A DNA stretch of 64,000 nt from Streptomyces flavotricini (GTDB taxonomy: Bacteria; Actinomycetota; Actinomycetes; Streptomycetales; Streptomycetaceae): positions 255,437-319,436 of the forward strand of contig NZ_JAINUL010000001.1 in the NCBI RefSeq assembly GCF_020639365.1. Reading direction: 5' to 3'. Each line of letters opens with the position of its first letter. The stretch's first letter is position 1. This document shows positions 42,447-51,096 of the stretch, one piece after another. Under the pieces are notes generated by a model that had not been told where the DNA came from, did not search any database, and worked only from the letters and a program-made list of their open reading frames with translations. Both the position numbers and the translations under genes were made by a program.

Positions 42447-43811
42447 ATGGACGCGCGCGAAGAGGCGCTCCGACGGGCGTACGGCCATGCCACCCGGTGG
42501 CTGTCGAGCCTGGACGACCGCCCGGTTCCCGCCCGCGCTCCGGTCGACGAGATCGTGCGCGCGCTGGGTACCGCGCTGCCCGACGGTCCGAGCTCGCCGG
42601 CCGACGTCGTCGACCTGCTGGCCACGGCCTGTGAGCCGGGGCTCACCGCGTTTCCCGGCGGCCGCTTCTACGGTTTCGTGATCGGCGGCACCGAACCGGC
42701 CGCCCTGGCCGCGGACTGGCTGGTCAGCGCGTGGGACCGGAACTGTGTGATGCGTGCCGTCTCGCCCGCGTACGCGGCGGTGGAGGACGTCGCCGGCAGC
42801 TGGCTGCTCGACCTGCTCGGCCTGCCGGGCGACAGCGCCGTCGGCTTCACCACGGGTGCCACGATGGCGAACTTCACCTGCCTCGCCGCCGGGCGCGACG
42901 CGGTGTTGCGCCGCGCGGGCCGGGACGTCGCCCGCGATGGCCTCGCGGGCGGGCCGGCGGTCCGCGTCCTCGTGGGCGAGGACCGCCACATCACCGTTGA
43001 CCTGGCGCTGCGCTATCTCGGGCTGGGCAGGCCGGAGCCGGTGGCGTCGGACGGTGAGGGGCGCATCGTGCCGGAGGCCCTGCGCAGCGCGCTGGCGGCC
43101 GGCGGGCGGATTCCGACGATCGTGGTCCTCCAGGCCGGAGACATCCACACCGGCGCCTTCGACCCCTTCGTCGAGACGGTCCGTGCGGCGCGCGCGGCGG
43201 ACGCGTGGGTGCACGTGGACGGCGCCTTCGGGCTGTGGGCTGCCGCGTCGCCGCGGTACGCGCACCTGACGGCGGGCTGCGCGGACGCCGATTCGTGGGC
43301 GACGGACGCCCACAAGACGCTGAACGTCCCGTACGACTGCGGGCTCGCCATCGTGCGCGACCCGTCCACGGTCCGGGCGTCCATGGGCCTGCAGGGTGAC
43401 TACCTCATCCAGGACGAGTACGGCGACCCCATCGACAAGGTGCCCGAACTCTCCCGGCGCGGCAGGGCCTTCACCGTGTGGGCCGCGCTCAGGTCCCTCG
43501 GCCGGTCGGGAGTGGCCGATCTCGTCGAGCGGCTGTGCCGGCACGCCCGCGCCTTCGGCACGGGCATCGCCGGGATCGACGGCGCGAGCGTGCTCAACGA
43601 CGTGGTGTTCACCCAGGTGTGCGCCGGCTTCGGCAGCGACGAGCGCACCGACGGGGTGCTCGCCCGGCTGCTCGCCGACGGCACGGTGTGGATCAGCGGC
43701 TCGTCGTGGCGCGGCCGTCGCGTCATGCGGATCTCGGTGAGCAACTGGTCGACGACGGACGAGGACGTGACGCGCGCCCTCGGCGCGATCCGTCGCGCTT
43801 CGGCCGGTTGA
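42447..43811 (+). CDS. PLP-dependent aminotransferase/decarboxylase (group II decarboxylase-like)
   Basis: This 454-residue fold-type I PLP enzyme has an N-terminal domain FYGFVIGGTEPAALAADWLV, a cofactor-binding SPAYAAVEDVAGSW and GFTTGATMANFTCLAAGRDA. The Schiff-base Lys lies in SWATDAHKTLNVPYDCGLAI (about residue 290). The arrangement matches glutamate/aromatic L-amino-acid decarboxylases and their homologues. The amino acid substrate cannot be named. It has its own promoter space after the convergent RNase HI region. Confidence 0.85.
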   Translation: MDAREEALRRAYGHATRWLSSLDDRPVPARAPVDEIVRALGTALPDGPSSPADVVDLLATACEPGLTAFPGGRFYGFVIGGTEPAALAADWLVSAWDRNCVMRAVSPAYAAVEDVAGSWLLDLLGLPGDSAVGFTTGATMANFTCLAAGRDAVLRRAGRDVARDGLAGGPAVRVLVGEDRHITVDLALRYLGLGRPEPVASDGEGRIVPEALRSALAAGGRIPTIVVLQAGDIHTGAFDPFVETVRAARAADAWVHVDGAFGLWAAASPRYAHLTAGCADADSWATDAHKTLNVPYDCGLAIVRDPSTVRASMGLQGDYLIQDEYGDPIDKVPELSRRGRAFTVWAALRSLGRSGVADLVERLCRHARAFGTGIAGIDGASVLNDVVFTQVCAGFGSDERTDGVLARLLADGTVWISGSSWRGRRVMRISVSNWSTTDEDVTRALGAIRRASAG

Positions 43812-43956
43812 GAGCGCGGGTGGAGAGCGCCGCCCGAGCATGCTCCCTGACATCAATGTTCTTCGCTTGGGTGCTGGTGTGAAAGTGCAAAGAATGCCCC
43901 AAGCATGCGTCCGCTGGGGGCGGCAAACCCCTTCCGTTTGGGCACTTATATCGCCA

Positions 43957-43968
43957 ATGTCATGACAT
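43957..43968. promoter_or_regulatory. ATGTCATGACAT palindrome in an A+T-rich promoter region
   Basis: A perfect 12-bp palindrome lies in the locally A+T-rich segment 43940-43980 upstream of the small ORF/ferric-reductase-like operon. The 331-base gap 43812-44142 is otherwise without recognisable long genes. A regulator is not identified. Confidence 0.4.
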
Positions 43969-43990
43969 AAGCCGCATATCGTCGCACGTG

Positions 43991-44146
43991 ATGGACCTCA
44001 TCCTGTGTGCATCACCATTGCTCGCCCTGATTGCGTTTGCGCATAGTTGCCGCTGCTATGCCCCTGCAGCACCGAGCGAAACGGACCTTGGCATGACCCT
44101 CCCGCCCACTCCGCCGTGCGCTCCAGGCGTGGGGCGACTCGGATGA
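43991..44146 (+). CDS. Possible 51-residue small protein coupled to the flavoprotein gene
   Basis: An ATG at 43991 opens MDLILCASPLLALIAFAHSC, a signal-like or membrane helix, then a short Pro-rich tail. Its TGA overlaps the ATG of the next gene (ATGA at 44143-44146), an arrangement typical of translational coupling in this window. The ribosome site is weak. It may be a coupling leader or a tiny membrane partner of the reductase-like protein. Uncertain. Confidence 0.35.
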   Translation: MDLILCASPLLALIAFAHSCRCYAPAAPSETDLGMTLPPTPPCAPGVGRLG

Positions 44147-45447
44147 AGACCGCTTCCGAGCGACTGCGCGCCGGGCTGGCCGCCGGTGCGGTCCTCGTCA
44201 CCCTGCTGTGGGCCGCCCAGGTGCACCCCTCCGCCCGGCCCGACGAGCTGATCGGGGCCGCCGCGCACCTCAGCGGGCTCCTCGCCGGTTACGGGATCCT
44301 CGTCATGCTCTTCCTGATGGCCCGCGTACCGGCAGTCGAGCACGGCGTCGGCGCCGACCGACTCGCCCGCTGGCACGCCTTCGGCGGCCGCTGGGTCCTG
44401 GTCCTGTGCGGTGCCCACGGAATGTTCGCCCTCGTCGTGTACGCCCTGCGCACCGGGACCGACCTGCTGACCGCCACCGGGGCCATGTTCCGCTACCCGG
44501 CCCTCATCGCCGCGTTCGCGGGCGGCGCCCTGCTCGCGGGCGCGGGCCTGATCTCCGCCCGTGCCGTACGCCGCCGCGTCTCGCACGAAGCCTGGCGCGG
44601 CGTCCACCTGCTGACCTACCTCGCCGCCGCGCTGGGATTCGTCCACCAGCTGGCCGGCCCCGACGTCGCCGTCACCGCCTTCACCACCTGGTTCTGGGCC
44701 CTGCTGCACACCGTCGTCGGCGTACTGCTCGCCTGGTACCGCGCGATCGTCCCGGTCCGCCAGGCCCTGCGGCACGGACTGCGCGTCGCCAGCGTGGAGC
44801 ACGAGGGCCCCGGCGTGGTCTCCGTCACCATCCAAGGGGACAGGCTCCGCGAACTGCGGGCCGAACCGGGTCAGTTCTTCCGCTGGCGTTTCCTGCGGGG
44901 CGGCCTGTGGCACACCGCCCTGCCGTTCTCGCTCTCCGCGCCCGCCCGCGACGACCGCCTCCGCATCACCGTGAAGGCCCTCGGCGGGCACTCCCGCAGG
45001 GTCCGCGGGCTGCGGCCCGGCACCAGGGTCCTGGCGACCGGCCCGTTCGGCGCGCTCACCGGGCGGCGCCGCACCCGCCCCAAGGTCCTGCTGATCGCGG
45101 GCGGCATCGGCATCACTCCGATGCGCGCCCTCTTCGAGTCCCTGCCCGCGAGCCCCGGCGACCTCACGCTGCTCTACCGCGCGGGCGACGCCGACCAACT
45201 GGTCCTGCGCGCCGAGCTGGAGGCCATCGCCGCGTCCCGCAAGGCCGCACTGCACTACCTGGTGGGCCGTTCCGACGCCGCGTACGACCCGCTCGCGCCC
45301 CAGGCCCTGCACGCCCTCGTCCCCGACCTGGTTGACCGCGACGTCTACCTCTGCGGGCCGCCCGGCATGGCCGACGCCACGACCACGTCACTGCTCAGGG
45401 CGGGCGTCCCGTCCGCACGCATCCACTCAGAGTGCTTCACCTACTGA
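44143..45447 (+). CDS. Ferric-reductase-like membrane flavoprotein (FAD/NAD(P)H oxidoreductase)
   Basis: This 434-residue protein has six membrane segments (about residues 10-195), including histidines in GRWVLVLCGAHGMFALVVY and LLTYLAAALGFVHQLAG that could hold heme, as in ferric-reductase domains. The cytoplasmic part is a ferredoxin-NADP reductase module with FAD motif TALPFSLSAP, nucleotide motif LLIAGGIGITPMRALFE and DVYLCGPPGM. It probably moves electrons across the membrane to an extracytoplasmic acceptor. In related loci an FMN-binding protein follows; here only a short protein does. Confidence 0.85.
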   Translation: MKTASERLRAGLAAGAVLVTLLWAAQVHPSARPDELIGAAAHLSGLLAGYGILVMLFLMARVPAVEHGVGADRLARWHAFGGRWVLVLCGAHGMFALVVYALRTGTDLLTATGAMFRYPALIAAFAGGALLAGAGLISARAVRRRVSHEAWRGVHLLTYLAAALGFVHQLAGPDVAVTAFTTWFWALLHTVVGVLLAWYRAIVPVRQALRHGLRVASVEHEGPGVVSVTIQGDRLRELRAEPGQFFRWRFLRGGLWHTALPFSLSAPARDDRLRITVKALGGHSRRVRGLRPGTRVLATGPFGALTGRRRTRPKVLLIAGGIGITPMRALFESLPASPGDLTLLYRAGDADQLVLRAELEAIAASRKAALHYLVGRSDAAYDPLAPQALHALVPDLVDRDVYLCGPPGMADATTTSLLRAGVPSARIHSECFTY

Positions 45448-45463
45448 GGACGCCGATTCTCCG

Positions 45464-45700
45464 ATGAACCCGTACTCCACACCCCAGGAGCCCGCGCTTC
45501 CCGTGGCGCCCGCTCCGGCTTCCGAGCCGCAGCCGCGGGCCCGCCGGGCGGCCGCCCGGCACCGCAAGTCCGCTCCCTCCCGCCGGCTCGCCGCCGGGCT
45601 CGCCCTGGCCAGCGTGGCGGCCGCAACGCTCATCACGGTGACCGTCGAACCGGCCGCGCCGGGCCCGGACACGAGGCCGGGCGCGCAGCGCGCACGCTGA
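45464..45700 (+). CDS. Small single-helix membrane protein
   Basis: This 78-residue protein starts 16 bases after the flavoprotein gene. The N-terminus is Pro/Glu-rich (MNPYSTPQEPALPVAPAP), followed by basic residues and one membrane helix (LAAGLALASVAAATLITVTV). It occupies the position where an FMN-binding acceptor protein is found in related operons, but no FMN-binding motif is visible. It could be a truncated or replaced partner. Confidence 0.5.
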   Translation: MNPYSTPQEPALPVAPAPASEPQPRARRAAARHRKSAPSRRLAAGLALASVAAATLITVTVEPAAPGPDTRPGAQRAR

Positions 45701-45746
45701 GCGCCGCGGCTCCGGTCAGGCGCACCGCCCCACCGGTCCGGTCCGG

Positions 45747-48113
45747 TCAGAGCGTGTCGCTCAGCGAGTCCGCCAGCCTGCGCCGGGCGGTCCGGGTCGC
45801 CGGCACCAGCGCCGCCAGCACCGCTCCGAGCACCGCTCCGGCGACCACCACCGACAGCACGGGCGCCGAGGGGAACCGGGCGATGCCCGCGCCGATCCCG
45901 CTCGATGCGCCCTGCGCGTCCACCAGCCAGCTGCCGGACAGCACTCCCAGGACCGTCCCCACCACGGCGGAGGCCAGCGCGGTCAGTCCGGCGGCCGTCA
46001 CGATCACCGAGCCGATCTGCCGGGGCGTCAGCCCGATCGCCTTCAGTGCGAGCAGGTCCCGGCCCCGGTCGCGAACGCCCGTGCTGATCAGCGTCAGCAG
46101 TTCCGTCAGTCCGATCAGCGCCAGCACCGCGATCAGGGCGGCGATCACCGCGCGCGCCGGCTCCAGCCGGTCGGCCGGATTGGGGGTCTCCCGGACCTCC
46201 AGCGTCCCGCCCGCCGCCGTGGCGAGCGCGGCGCTCACCGCCCGGGGGTCCGCGCCCTTGTGCAGCACCAGGGCGTGGAAGTCGGGCCGCAGCGCCGGAT
46301 CGCGCTCGCGCAGCGCGTCGAGGGTCGTGGTGATCACCCGGCCCCCGGATTCGGGTTCGATGGAGCGGCCGACCAGGTGCAGGATCTGCGGCCGGCCCTC
46401 CACGGTCATCCGCACCCACGCACCGACGCGCACCCCGAGGAGATCGAGCAGCCCTTGCCCGGCCACCGCCTCGTCCGGGCCTTCGAGCGGGCGTCCTTCC
46501 ACCACCGTGGAGGGGTACGGGGACCCGGCCGTGCCCAGCCCGCGCAGCGTGATGGTGCCGGTCTGGCCCGGTACGAGCGCCGCCACCTCGGCGCCGGGAT
46601 GGACCTCGGCGACGTCCGGGACGGCCGCGAGTACCTTCTCCAGTTCCGCGTCGGCAGCTCCCGCGGGCTGTTCGGTGCGTACGGTCAGGGCCGCGGGCAG
46701 CCCCATCTGCGCGGGCCGGCTGCGGAACTGGTCCAGCGTCGACCAGGCGACGAGCGCGACGGTGATCAGCACCAGTGGCAGGGCGAGGCGGGCCACGGGT
46801 ACGAGCGTCCGGCCCCGGCGCGGGAACGCCGCGCGCCACCCCAGCACCAGTGCGGGAGGCACCCGCATTCCGAGGGCCCGCCTGCTGAGGGCGGTCATCG
46901 GCGCGGCGGACGGCAGAGCGGCCCGGGCCACCGGCACGGGTGGCACCCGTCCGGCCCGCCAGGCCGACAGCCCGGTGGCGGCCGCGATCAGCAGCACCGC
47001 ACCGCAGGGCACTCCGATCATGAGCCCGGTGTGACCGGGAAGGTCCTGCCACACCGCGGCCGCCTCACCGATGCGCCCCGGTATGCGGGCGCCGAGCAGG
47101 GCGATCGCGGTCGTGCCGAGGGTCACGCCGAGGAGGGCGAAGGCCAGGTGCTGTACGAGGAATCCGCGGGCCACCTGGCCGGGGGTGAAGCCGACGGCCT
47201 TGAGGATCGCGATGTCCCGCAGCTGGCCGCGGACCCGGGCCCCGATGGCGCCGGCCGCGGCGAGCGCCGCCGCGAGCAGTGCTCCGAGCCCGAAGACGGC
47301 GAACACCTGCCCCAGGAGCCGGTCGTCGCCGCCCGCCTCGGCTCGTGCCTGCTGCCACTTGGTGACCTGGGCCACCCGGTCGGCGCCGAGCACGGTCACG
47401 GCGCGCTGCACGATGAAGTCGGTGTCGTCGGGATCCGCCAGGCGCAGGCCCACGCTCTGCCCGGTGGCCCCGTGGGCGATCTCGTCGAGGTCCGCGTCGA
47501 GCACCCAGCCGATGCCGGACGCGCCGCCCGGGTGGTAGCGGGGTTCGGCCACCTCGGCTATGCCGCTCACCCGCAGGGCGTGCGGGGCGCCGTCCGGTCC
47601 GGTGACCCGTACGGTGTCGCCGGGCTCGGCCCACAGCGCCCGCGCGACCGAGGCCTCCAGTACGACGGCACCGGTACCCGCACCGGCGTCCGTGCCGGTA
47701 CGGGTACGGGTACGGGTACCGGCCTCCGGACGGGTGAGCCAGCCGCCGGAGGTGACGAGCGGCCGTCCCGTCTCCGGGGGTGCCGTCGCGGCCGCGCGCA
47801 GCGTGACCCCGGCCCGTGCGCCGTGCGCCTCGACCGTCGTCGCCGCCGTGCGGTAGGGCCCGGAGAGTGCCGCGACGCCGTCGAGGCCGGCCAGGGCGTC
47901 CGCGTCCGCCCCCGCGCGGGTGTGCAGCCAGATGTGCGCGCCGTGGGACTGGTTGAAGATCCGCTGCCAGGGGTTGGCGGCGTAGCTGAAGAGTGCGCCG
48001 GCCAGCAGGAGCGAGGCGATGATCCCGGCGCTGGCCAGTACGACGGAGAGTGCTTCGCCCCGGTGTGCGCGGAAGTCGGCGTGGGCCCAGCGCAGGGTGG
48101 CGCGCACGGTCAC
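45747..48113 (-). CDS. ABC transporter permease, FtsX/MacB type
   Basis: This 788-residue permease has the duplicated FtsX layout: an N-terminal membrane helix (VVLASAGIIASLLLAGALFS), a large extracytoplasmic domain, clusters of three helices near residues 265-370 (LGALLAAALAAAGAIGARV), then a second helix/extracytoplasmic domain set and C-terminal helices (VVVAGAVLGAVLAALV). Such permeases couple to an ATPase to extrude peptides or lipids or to transmit mechanical signals. It overlaps the ATPase gene by four bases. A hexanucleotide repeat encodes Arg-Thr repeats near residue 135. Confidence 0.85.
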   Translation of the reverse strand: MTVRATLRWAHADFRAHRGEALSVVLASAGIIASLLLAGALFSYAANPWQRIFNQSHGAHIWLHTRAGADADALAGLDGVAALSGPYRTAATTVEAHGARAGVTLRAAATAPPETGRPLVTSGGWLTRPEAGTRTRTRTGTDAGAGTGAVVLEASVARALWAEPGDTVRVTGPDGAPHALRVSGIAEVAEPRYHPGGASGIGWVLDADLDEIAHGATGQSVGLRLADPDDTDFIVQRAVTVLGADRVAQVTKWQQARAEAGGDDRLLGQVFAVFGLGALLAAALAAAGAIGARVRGQLRDIAILKAVGFTPGQVARGFLVQHLAFALLGVTLGTTAIALLGARIPGRIGEAAAVWQDLPGHTGLMIGVPCGAVLLIAAATGLSAWRAGRVPPVPVARAALPSAAPMTALSRRALGMRVPPALVLGWRAAFPRRGRTLVPVARLALPLVLITVALVAWSTLDQFRSRPAQMGLPAALTVRTEQPAGAADAELEKVLAAVPDVAEVHPGAEVAALVPGQTGTITLRGLGTAGSPYPSTVVEGRPLEGPDEAVAGQGLLDLLGVRVGAWVRMTVEGRPQILHLVGRSIEPESGGRVITTTLDALRERDPALRPDFHALVLHKGADPRAVSAALATAAGGTLEVRETPNPADRLEPARAVIAALIAVLALIGLTELLTLISTGVRDRGRDLLALKAIGLTPRQIGSVIVTAAGLTALASAVVGTVLGVLSGSWLVDAQGASSGIGAGIARFPSAPVLSVVVAGAVLGAVLAALVPATRTARRRLADSLSDTL
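47695..47720. repeat. Short CGGGTA tandem repeat inside the permease gene
   Basis: CGGGTA is repeated three times with flanking partial copies (GGTA before and CC after). It encodes an Arg/Thr-rich loop (TRTRTRTG) of the extracytoplasmic domain. The 6-bp unit means expansion or contraction keeps the reading frame. Confidence 0.6.
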
Positions 48114-48922
48114 TGCTTCGGTTCCAGTTCCAGGTCCAGTACCCCGGAGACGCCGCGGACCGGCGCGCGCCGTCCGCCGTCGAGGTGTGCGTCGTCGGCT
48201 ATGCGCCCGTCGAAGAAGCTGATGACGCGGTCGGCGGCGCTGGCCATCCGGGCGTCATGGGTGACCATCATGATCGTCTGGCCGCGCTGGTGGAAGCGGG
48301 AGAGCAGCCGCAGCACCTCGCGGGTGCCCTTGCTGTCGAGACTGCCGGCCGGTTCGTCGGCGAGCAGGAGGGCGGGGTGGTTCACGAGTGCGCGGGCGAG
48401 CGCGACCCGCTGCTGTTCTCCTCCGGACAGCTCGCCGGGCATCGACCGCTCGCGGCCTTCGAGGCCCAGCTCGGCGAGCAGTTCGGCGCGGGATGCCCGG
48501 GCGGCCTTCGGGGAGGCGCCGGCGAGCAGGGCGGGCAGTTCGACGTTGTCGGCGACGGTGAGGTTGGAGACCAGGTTGAAGAACTGGAAGACGACGCCGA
48601 TGCTGCGGCGCCTGAGGACCGCCCAGCGGGCCTCGCGGTACTCGTCGACGCGCTCCCCGGCGAGCCACAGCTTTCCGCTGTCGGGCCGCTGGAGTCCGCC
48701 GATCAGGTGCAGCAGTGTGGACTTGCCCGCTCCCGACGGTCCGGTGACCGCGACGAACTCCCCCGGCCGGACGGACAGGTCCACCCCGCGCACGGCGTGC
48801 ACCGGCAGGCCTTCGCCGTGGTGCGTCTTGGTCAGGCCTTCGGCGCGCACGATGGGCACCGCACCGGCGGCGGCGACGGTGTCGGCGGGCACGGCCGGAG
48901 CCGTGGTGGCGTCGTCGCTCAT
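48110..48922 (-). CDS. ABC transporter ATP-binding protein (LolD/MacB type)
   Basis: This 270-residue ATPase has Walker A TGPSGAGKSTLLHLIGGLQ, Q-loop region VVFQFFNLVSNLTVADNVEL, signature LSGGEQQRVALARALV, Walker B LLLADEPAGSLDS and the switch His in VTHDARMASAADRV. It powers the adjacent FtsX-type permease. Its start overlaps the PadR stop by four bases and its stop overlaps the permease start by four bases, so all three genes form one translationally coupled operon. Confidence 0.92.
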   Translation of the reverse strand: MSDDATTAPAVPADTVAAAGAVPIVRAEGLTKTHHGEGLPVHAVRGVDLSVRPGEFVAVTGPSGAGKSTLLHLIGGLQRPDSGKLWLAGERVDEYREARWAVLRRRSIGVVFQFFNLVSNLTVADNVELPALLAGASPKAARASRAELLAELGLEGRERSMPGELSGGEQQRVALARALVNHPALLLADEPAGSLDSKGTREVLRLLSRFHQRGQTIMMVTHDARMASAADRVISFFDGRIADDAHLDGGRRAPVRGVSGVLDLELEPKQ

Positions 48923-49425
48923 TCCAGCTCCTCCTGACAGCGTTCCAGCCAGTCGAGATCGGCCTGCAGGTGCAGCATGGCGCCCTCGATCAGCAGGTGG
49001 GAGATCTTGTTGTCGCGGTCCTCGGCCGCGGCCAGCTTGGACAGGTCCCGCATGGTGTTGAGGTACTGCCGCCGCTGCTTGTTGATCAGGGCGATGGGGT
49101 CGGCCAGGCCGGACTGTGGAGCGAGCGCCAGCTTCATGAAGAACTCGTCCCGTACCCGGGGTTCCTCGGCGGTTTCCTCGAACCAGGCCAGTACGGCCTC
49201 GCGCCCGGCGTCCGTCAGCCTGTACGTACGCTTGTTGGGCCGGCCCGACTGCTCGACGTCCTCGCCTTCGATGAGGCCGCTCTTCTCCAGCCGGCCGAGG
49301 GTGACGTAGATCTGGCCGACGTTGGGCTGAGGGTACGCGGCACCCAAGAGCTTCTCAAGGTCCTGCTTCAGCTCGTAACCGTGCGCAGGGCTACGGGTGA
49401 GGAGCGCAAGGAGCGCCAGCCGCAC
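48919..49425 (-). CDS. PadR family transcriptional regulator
   Basis: This 168-residue protein has an N-terminal PadR winged helix (LALLALLTRSPAHGYELKQD, YPQPNVGQIYVTLGRLEKSG, EDVEQSGRPNKRTYRLTDAG) and a C-terminal dimerisation helix bundle (LINKQRRQYLNTMRDLSKLA). PadR regulators next to ABC exporters usually repress them and respond to drugs or antimicrobial peptides. GTG start. It is the first gene of the operon. Confidence 0.9.
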   Translation of the reverse strand: MRLALLALLTRSPAHGYELKQDLEKLLGAAYPQPNVGQIYVTLGRLEKSGLIEGEDVEQSGRPNKRTYRLTDAGREAVLAWFEETAEEPRVRDEFFMKLALAPQSGLADPIALINKQRRQYLNTMRDLSKLAAAEDRDNKISHLLIEGAMLHLQADLDWLERCQEELE

Positions 49426-49510
49426 TCGCTCCCCCTCCTTCCCGCTCCGTAGTCAACGGTTCACTCGGCAACGGGCCGGGTGGCGCCGCCCTCCGGCTCG
49501 TCTGCCTGGA

Positions 49511-49546
49511 CGTCTAGTATCGCCCATGCCTAACGGGTATATATAG
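49511..49546. promoter_or_regulatory. A+T-rich divergent promoter between PadR and solute-binding protein genes
   Basis: CTAGTATCGCC followed by CTAACGGGTATATATAGG forms the only A+T-rich spot between two divergent genes. GTATATATA at 49537-49545 is likely a -10 region and possible PadR site; classical PadR sites (ATGT-N8-ACAT) are not seen exactly. Confidence 0.4.
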
Positions 49547-49605
49547 GCCACGGTGGTCGGCGGCGCAGCCGGATCGAGCACTGCGTCGTGCGCTGGGAGG
49601 AATCT

Positions 49606-50880
49606 ATGCGGTGGACACGTGCCGCGGGTAGAGCTCTCCTGGTGGCGGCGGTGGTGCTGGCGGGGTACGCGGGTTTCGGCGTCCGCTCCGACGCGGGCGC
49701 GGCTTCCGCGGGCCGCGGTCCCCTGACGCTCGTGACGGCGGGCGATCTGACCGACTACCTCTCCCCGCTCCTCGACGACTGGAACGAAGCCCACCCGGGC
49801 GAACGGGTCACGCTCGTCGAACTGCCCGACTCGGCCGACGAGACCCGGGCGCAGATGATCAGCGAACTGCGCTCGGGCCGCGACCGGTTCGACGTGCTGA
49901 ACATCGACGTCGCATGGACCTCGGAGTTCGCGGCGGCCGGCTGGATCTCCCCGCTGGAGCGCGGGCGCTTCCCCCTGGACGCCTTCCTGCGGCCGGTCGT
50001 CGACACCGCGACCTTCGACGGACGCCTGTACGCGGTCCCGTACGTGACGAACGCGGGACTTCTGTACTACCGCAAGGACCTCCTGGACCGGGAGGGCGAG
50101 CAACCGCCGCGCACCTGGGCCGAGCTGGCCCGCCAGGCGCGCACGATCGCCCCGAAGTACGGACTGGACGGGTACGCCGGCCAGTTCCTCCCGTACGAGG
50201 GCCTCACCGTCAACGTCACCGAGGCAGTGCAGTCGGCGGGCGGTTCGATCCTGCGCGACGACGGCGCACGGGTGACGGTGGACTCCGACGCGGCGCGCAC
50301 CGGTCTGCGCTTCCTCGCGGACGGCGTACGGGACGGCTGGATCTCCCGTGACGCGCTCGGCTACAAGGAGGAGGAGTCGCGGCGGGCCTTCCAGGAGGGC
50401 CGGCTGCTCTTCCTGCGGAACTGGCCGTACGTGTACGCGGACGCCGGGGCGAGCGGCTCGAAGGTCGCGGGCAGGTTCGGCGCCGTGCCGCTGCCCGGAC
50501 CCGACGGGCCCGGCACCAGTGTGCTGGGGGGCTCCAACCTCGCCGTGAGCAGCCATGCGCGGCATCCCGCCTCCGCGGCCGATCTCATCTCCTACCTGAC
50601 CAGTGAACGGGTCCAGCGGCAGGTGCTGACCAAGGGCTCGCTGCCACCGGTGCGCGCCGCGCTGTACGAGGACCCCGAGCTGGTCCGCGCGTATCCCTAT
50701 CTGCCCACGCTCCGCCAGAGCGTGCTGTCGGCGGTGCCCCGCCCCAAGAGTCCGCGCTACGACCAGGTGAGCCTCGCCGTGCAGGCCGTGGCGCAGGACG
50801 TGATGGCGCTGCGCCAGACGCCGGAGCAGGCCGTGGCGCGGCTCGCACGCGAGCTCGGGCCCCTCTCCCGCAGGGGCTGA
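49606..50880 (+). CDS. ABC-type extracellular solute-binding protein, unlinked to permeases
   Basis: The protein of 424 residues is a family 1 (sugar-type) solute-binding protein: N-terminal signal (ALLVAAVVLAGYAGFGV, without a lipobox Cys), then LTLVTAGDLTDYLSPLLDDW, DVLNIDVAWTSEFAAAGWIS, VPYVTNAGLLYYRKDLLDRE and a C-terminal SYLTSERVQRQVLTKGS. The ligand is probably a carbohydrate. No permease is adjacent; a strong terminator follows, and the next operon has its own binding protein. It may serve a distant or promiscuous transporter. Confidence 0.85.
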   Translation: MRWTRAAGRALLVAAVVLAGYAGFGVRSDAGAASAGRGPLTLVTAGDLTDYLSPLLDDWNEAHPGERVTLVELPDSADETRAQMISELRSGRDRFDVLNIDVAWTSEFAAAGWISPLERGRFPLDAFLRPVVDTATFDGRLYAVPYVTNAGLLYYRKDLLDREGEQPPRTWAELARQARTIAPKYGLDGYAGQFLPYEGLTVNVTEAVQSAGGSILRDDGARVTVDSDAARTGLRFLADGVRDGWISRDALGYKEEESRRAFQEGRLLFLRNWPYVYADAGASGSKVAGRFGAVPLPGPDGPGTSVLGGSNLAVSSHARHPASAADLISYLTSERVQRQVLTKGSLPPVRAALYEDPELVRAYPYLPTLRQSVLSAVPRPKSPRYDQVSLAVQAVAQDVMALRQTPEQAVARLARELGPLSRRG

Positions 50881-50903
50881 CTGCCCCTCGTCGCGGCCAT
50901 CCC

Positions 50904-50940
50904 GAAGGGCCTCTACTTACATGTTAAGTAGAGGCCCTTC
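50904..50940. terminator. Strong 16-bp hairpin terminator containing CATGTTAAGTAG
   Basis: GAAGGGCCTCTACTTA pairs perfectly with TAAGTAGAGGCCCTTC around the loop CATGT. It lies 23 bases after the solute-binding protein gene. The top of the stem and loop contains CATGTTAAGTAG, the exact reverse complement of a sequence in the next promoter. Confidence 0.85.
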
Positions 50941-51002
50941 GTCGTGCGAGCGGAGATACCTGCACAAATCACCCCAGTCTTTCGCCATTTCTGGACACAT
51001 CG

Positions 51003-51034
51003 TTGACACCTTCCAGTCGCTGCTACTTAACATG
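51003..51034 (+). promoter_or_regulatory. Promoter with CTACTTAACATG motif upstream of the glucosidase operon
   Basis: TTGACA at 51003-51008 is a perfect -35 box; an A+T-rich TTAACAT follows at about 18 bases as -10. CTACTTAACATG (51023-51034) overlaps this -10 and is shared, inverted, with the hairpin at 50904-50940. A regulator that binds it would control the operon; none is encoded nearby. Confidence 0.55.
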
Positions 51035-51096
51035 CATACATAACAGCGCACCCGCTCTGGGGCGCTCTCGCATTCAGCAGAACAGGTCGACGCGAG

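Noticed and set aside
42294-43856. Minus-strand open frame of 520 codons
   Set aside because: It is antisense to the PLP-dependent enzyme with intact active-site Lys; Arg/His-rich composition shows it is a shadow.
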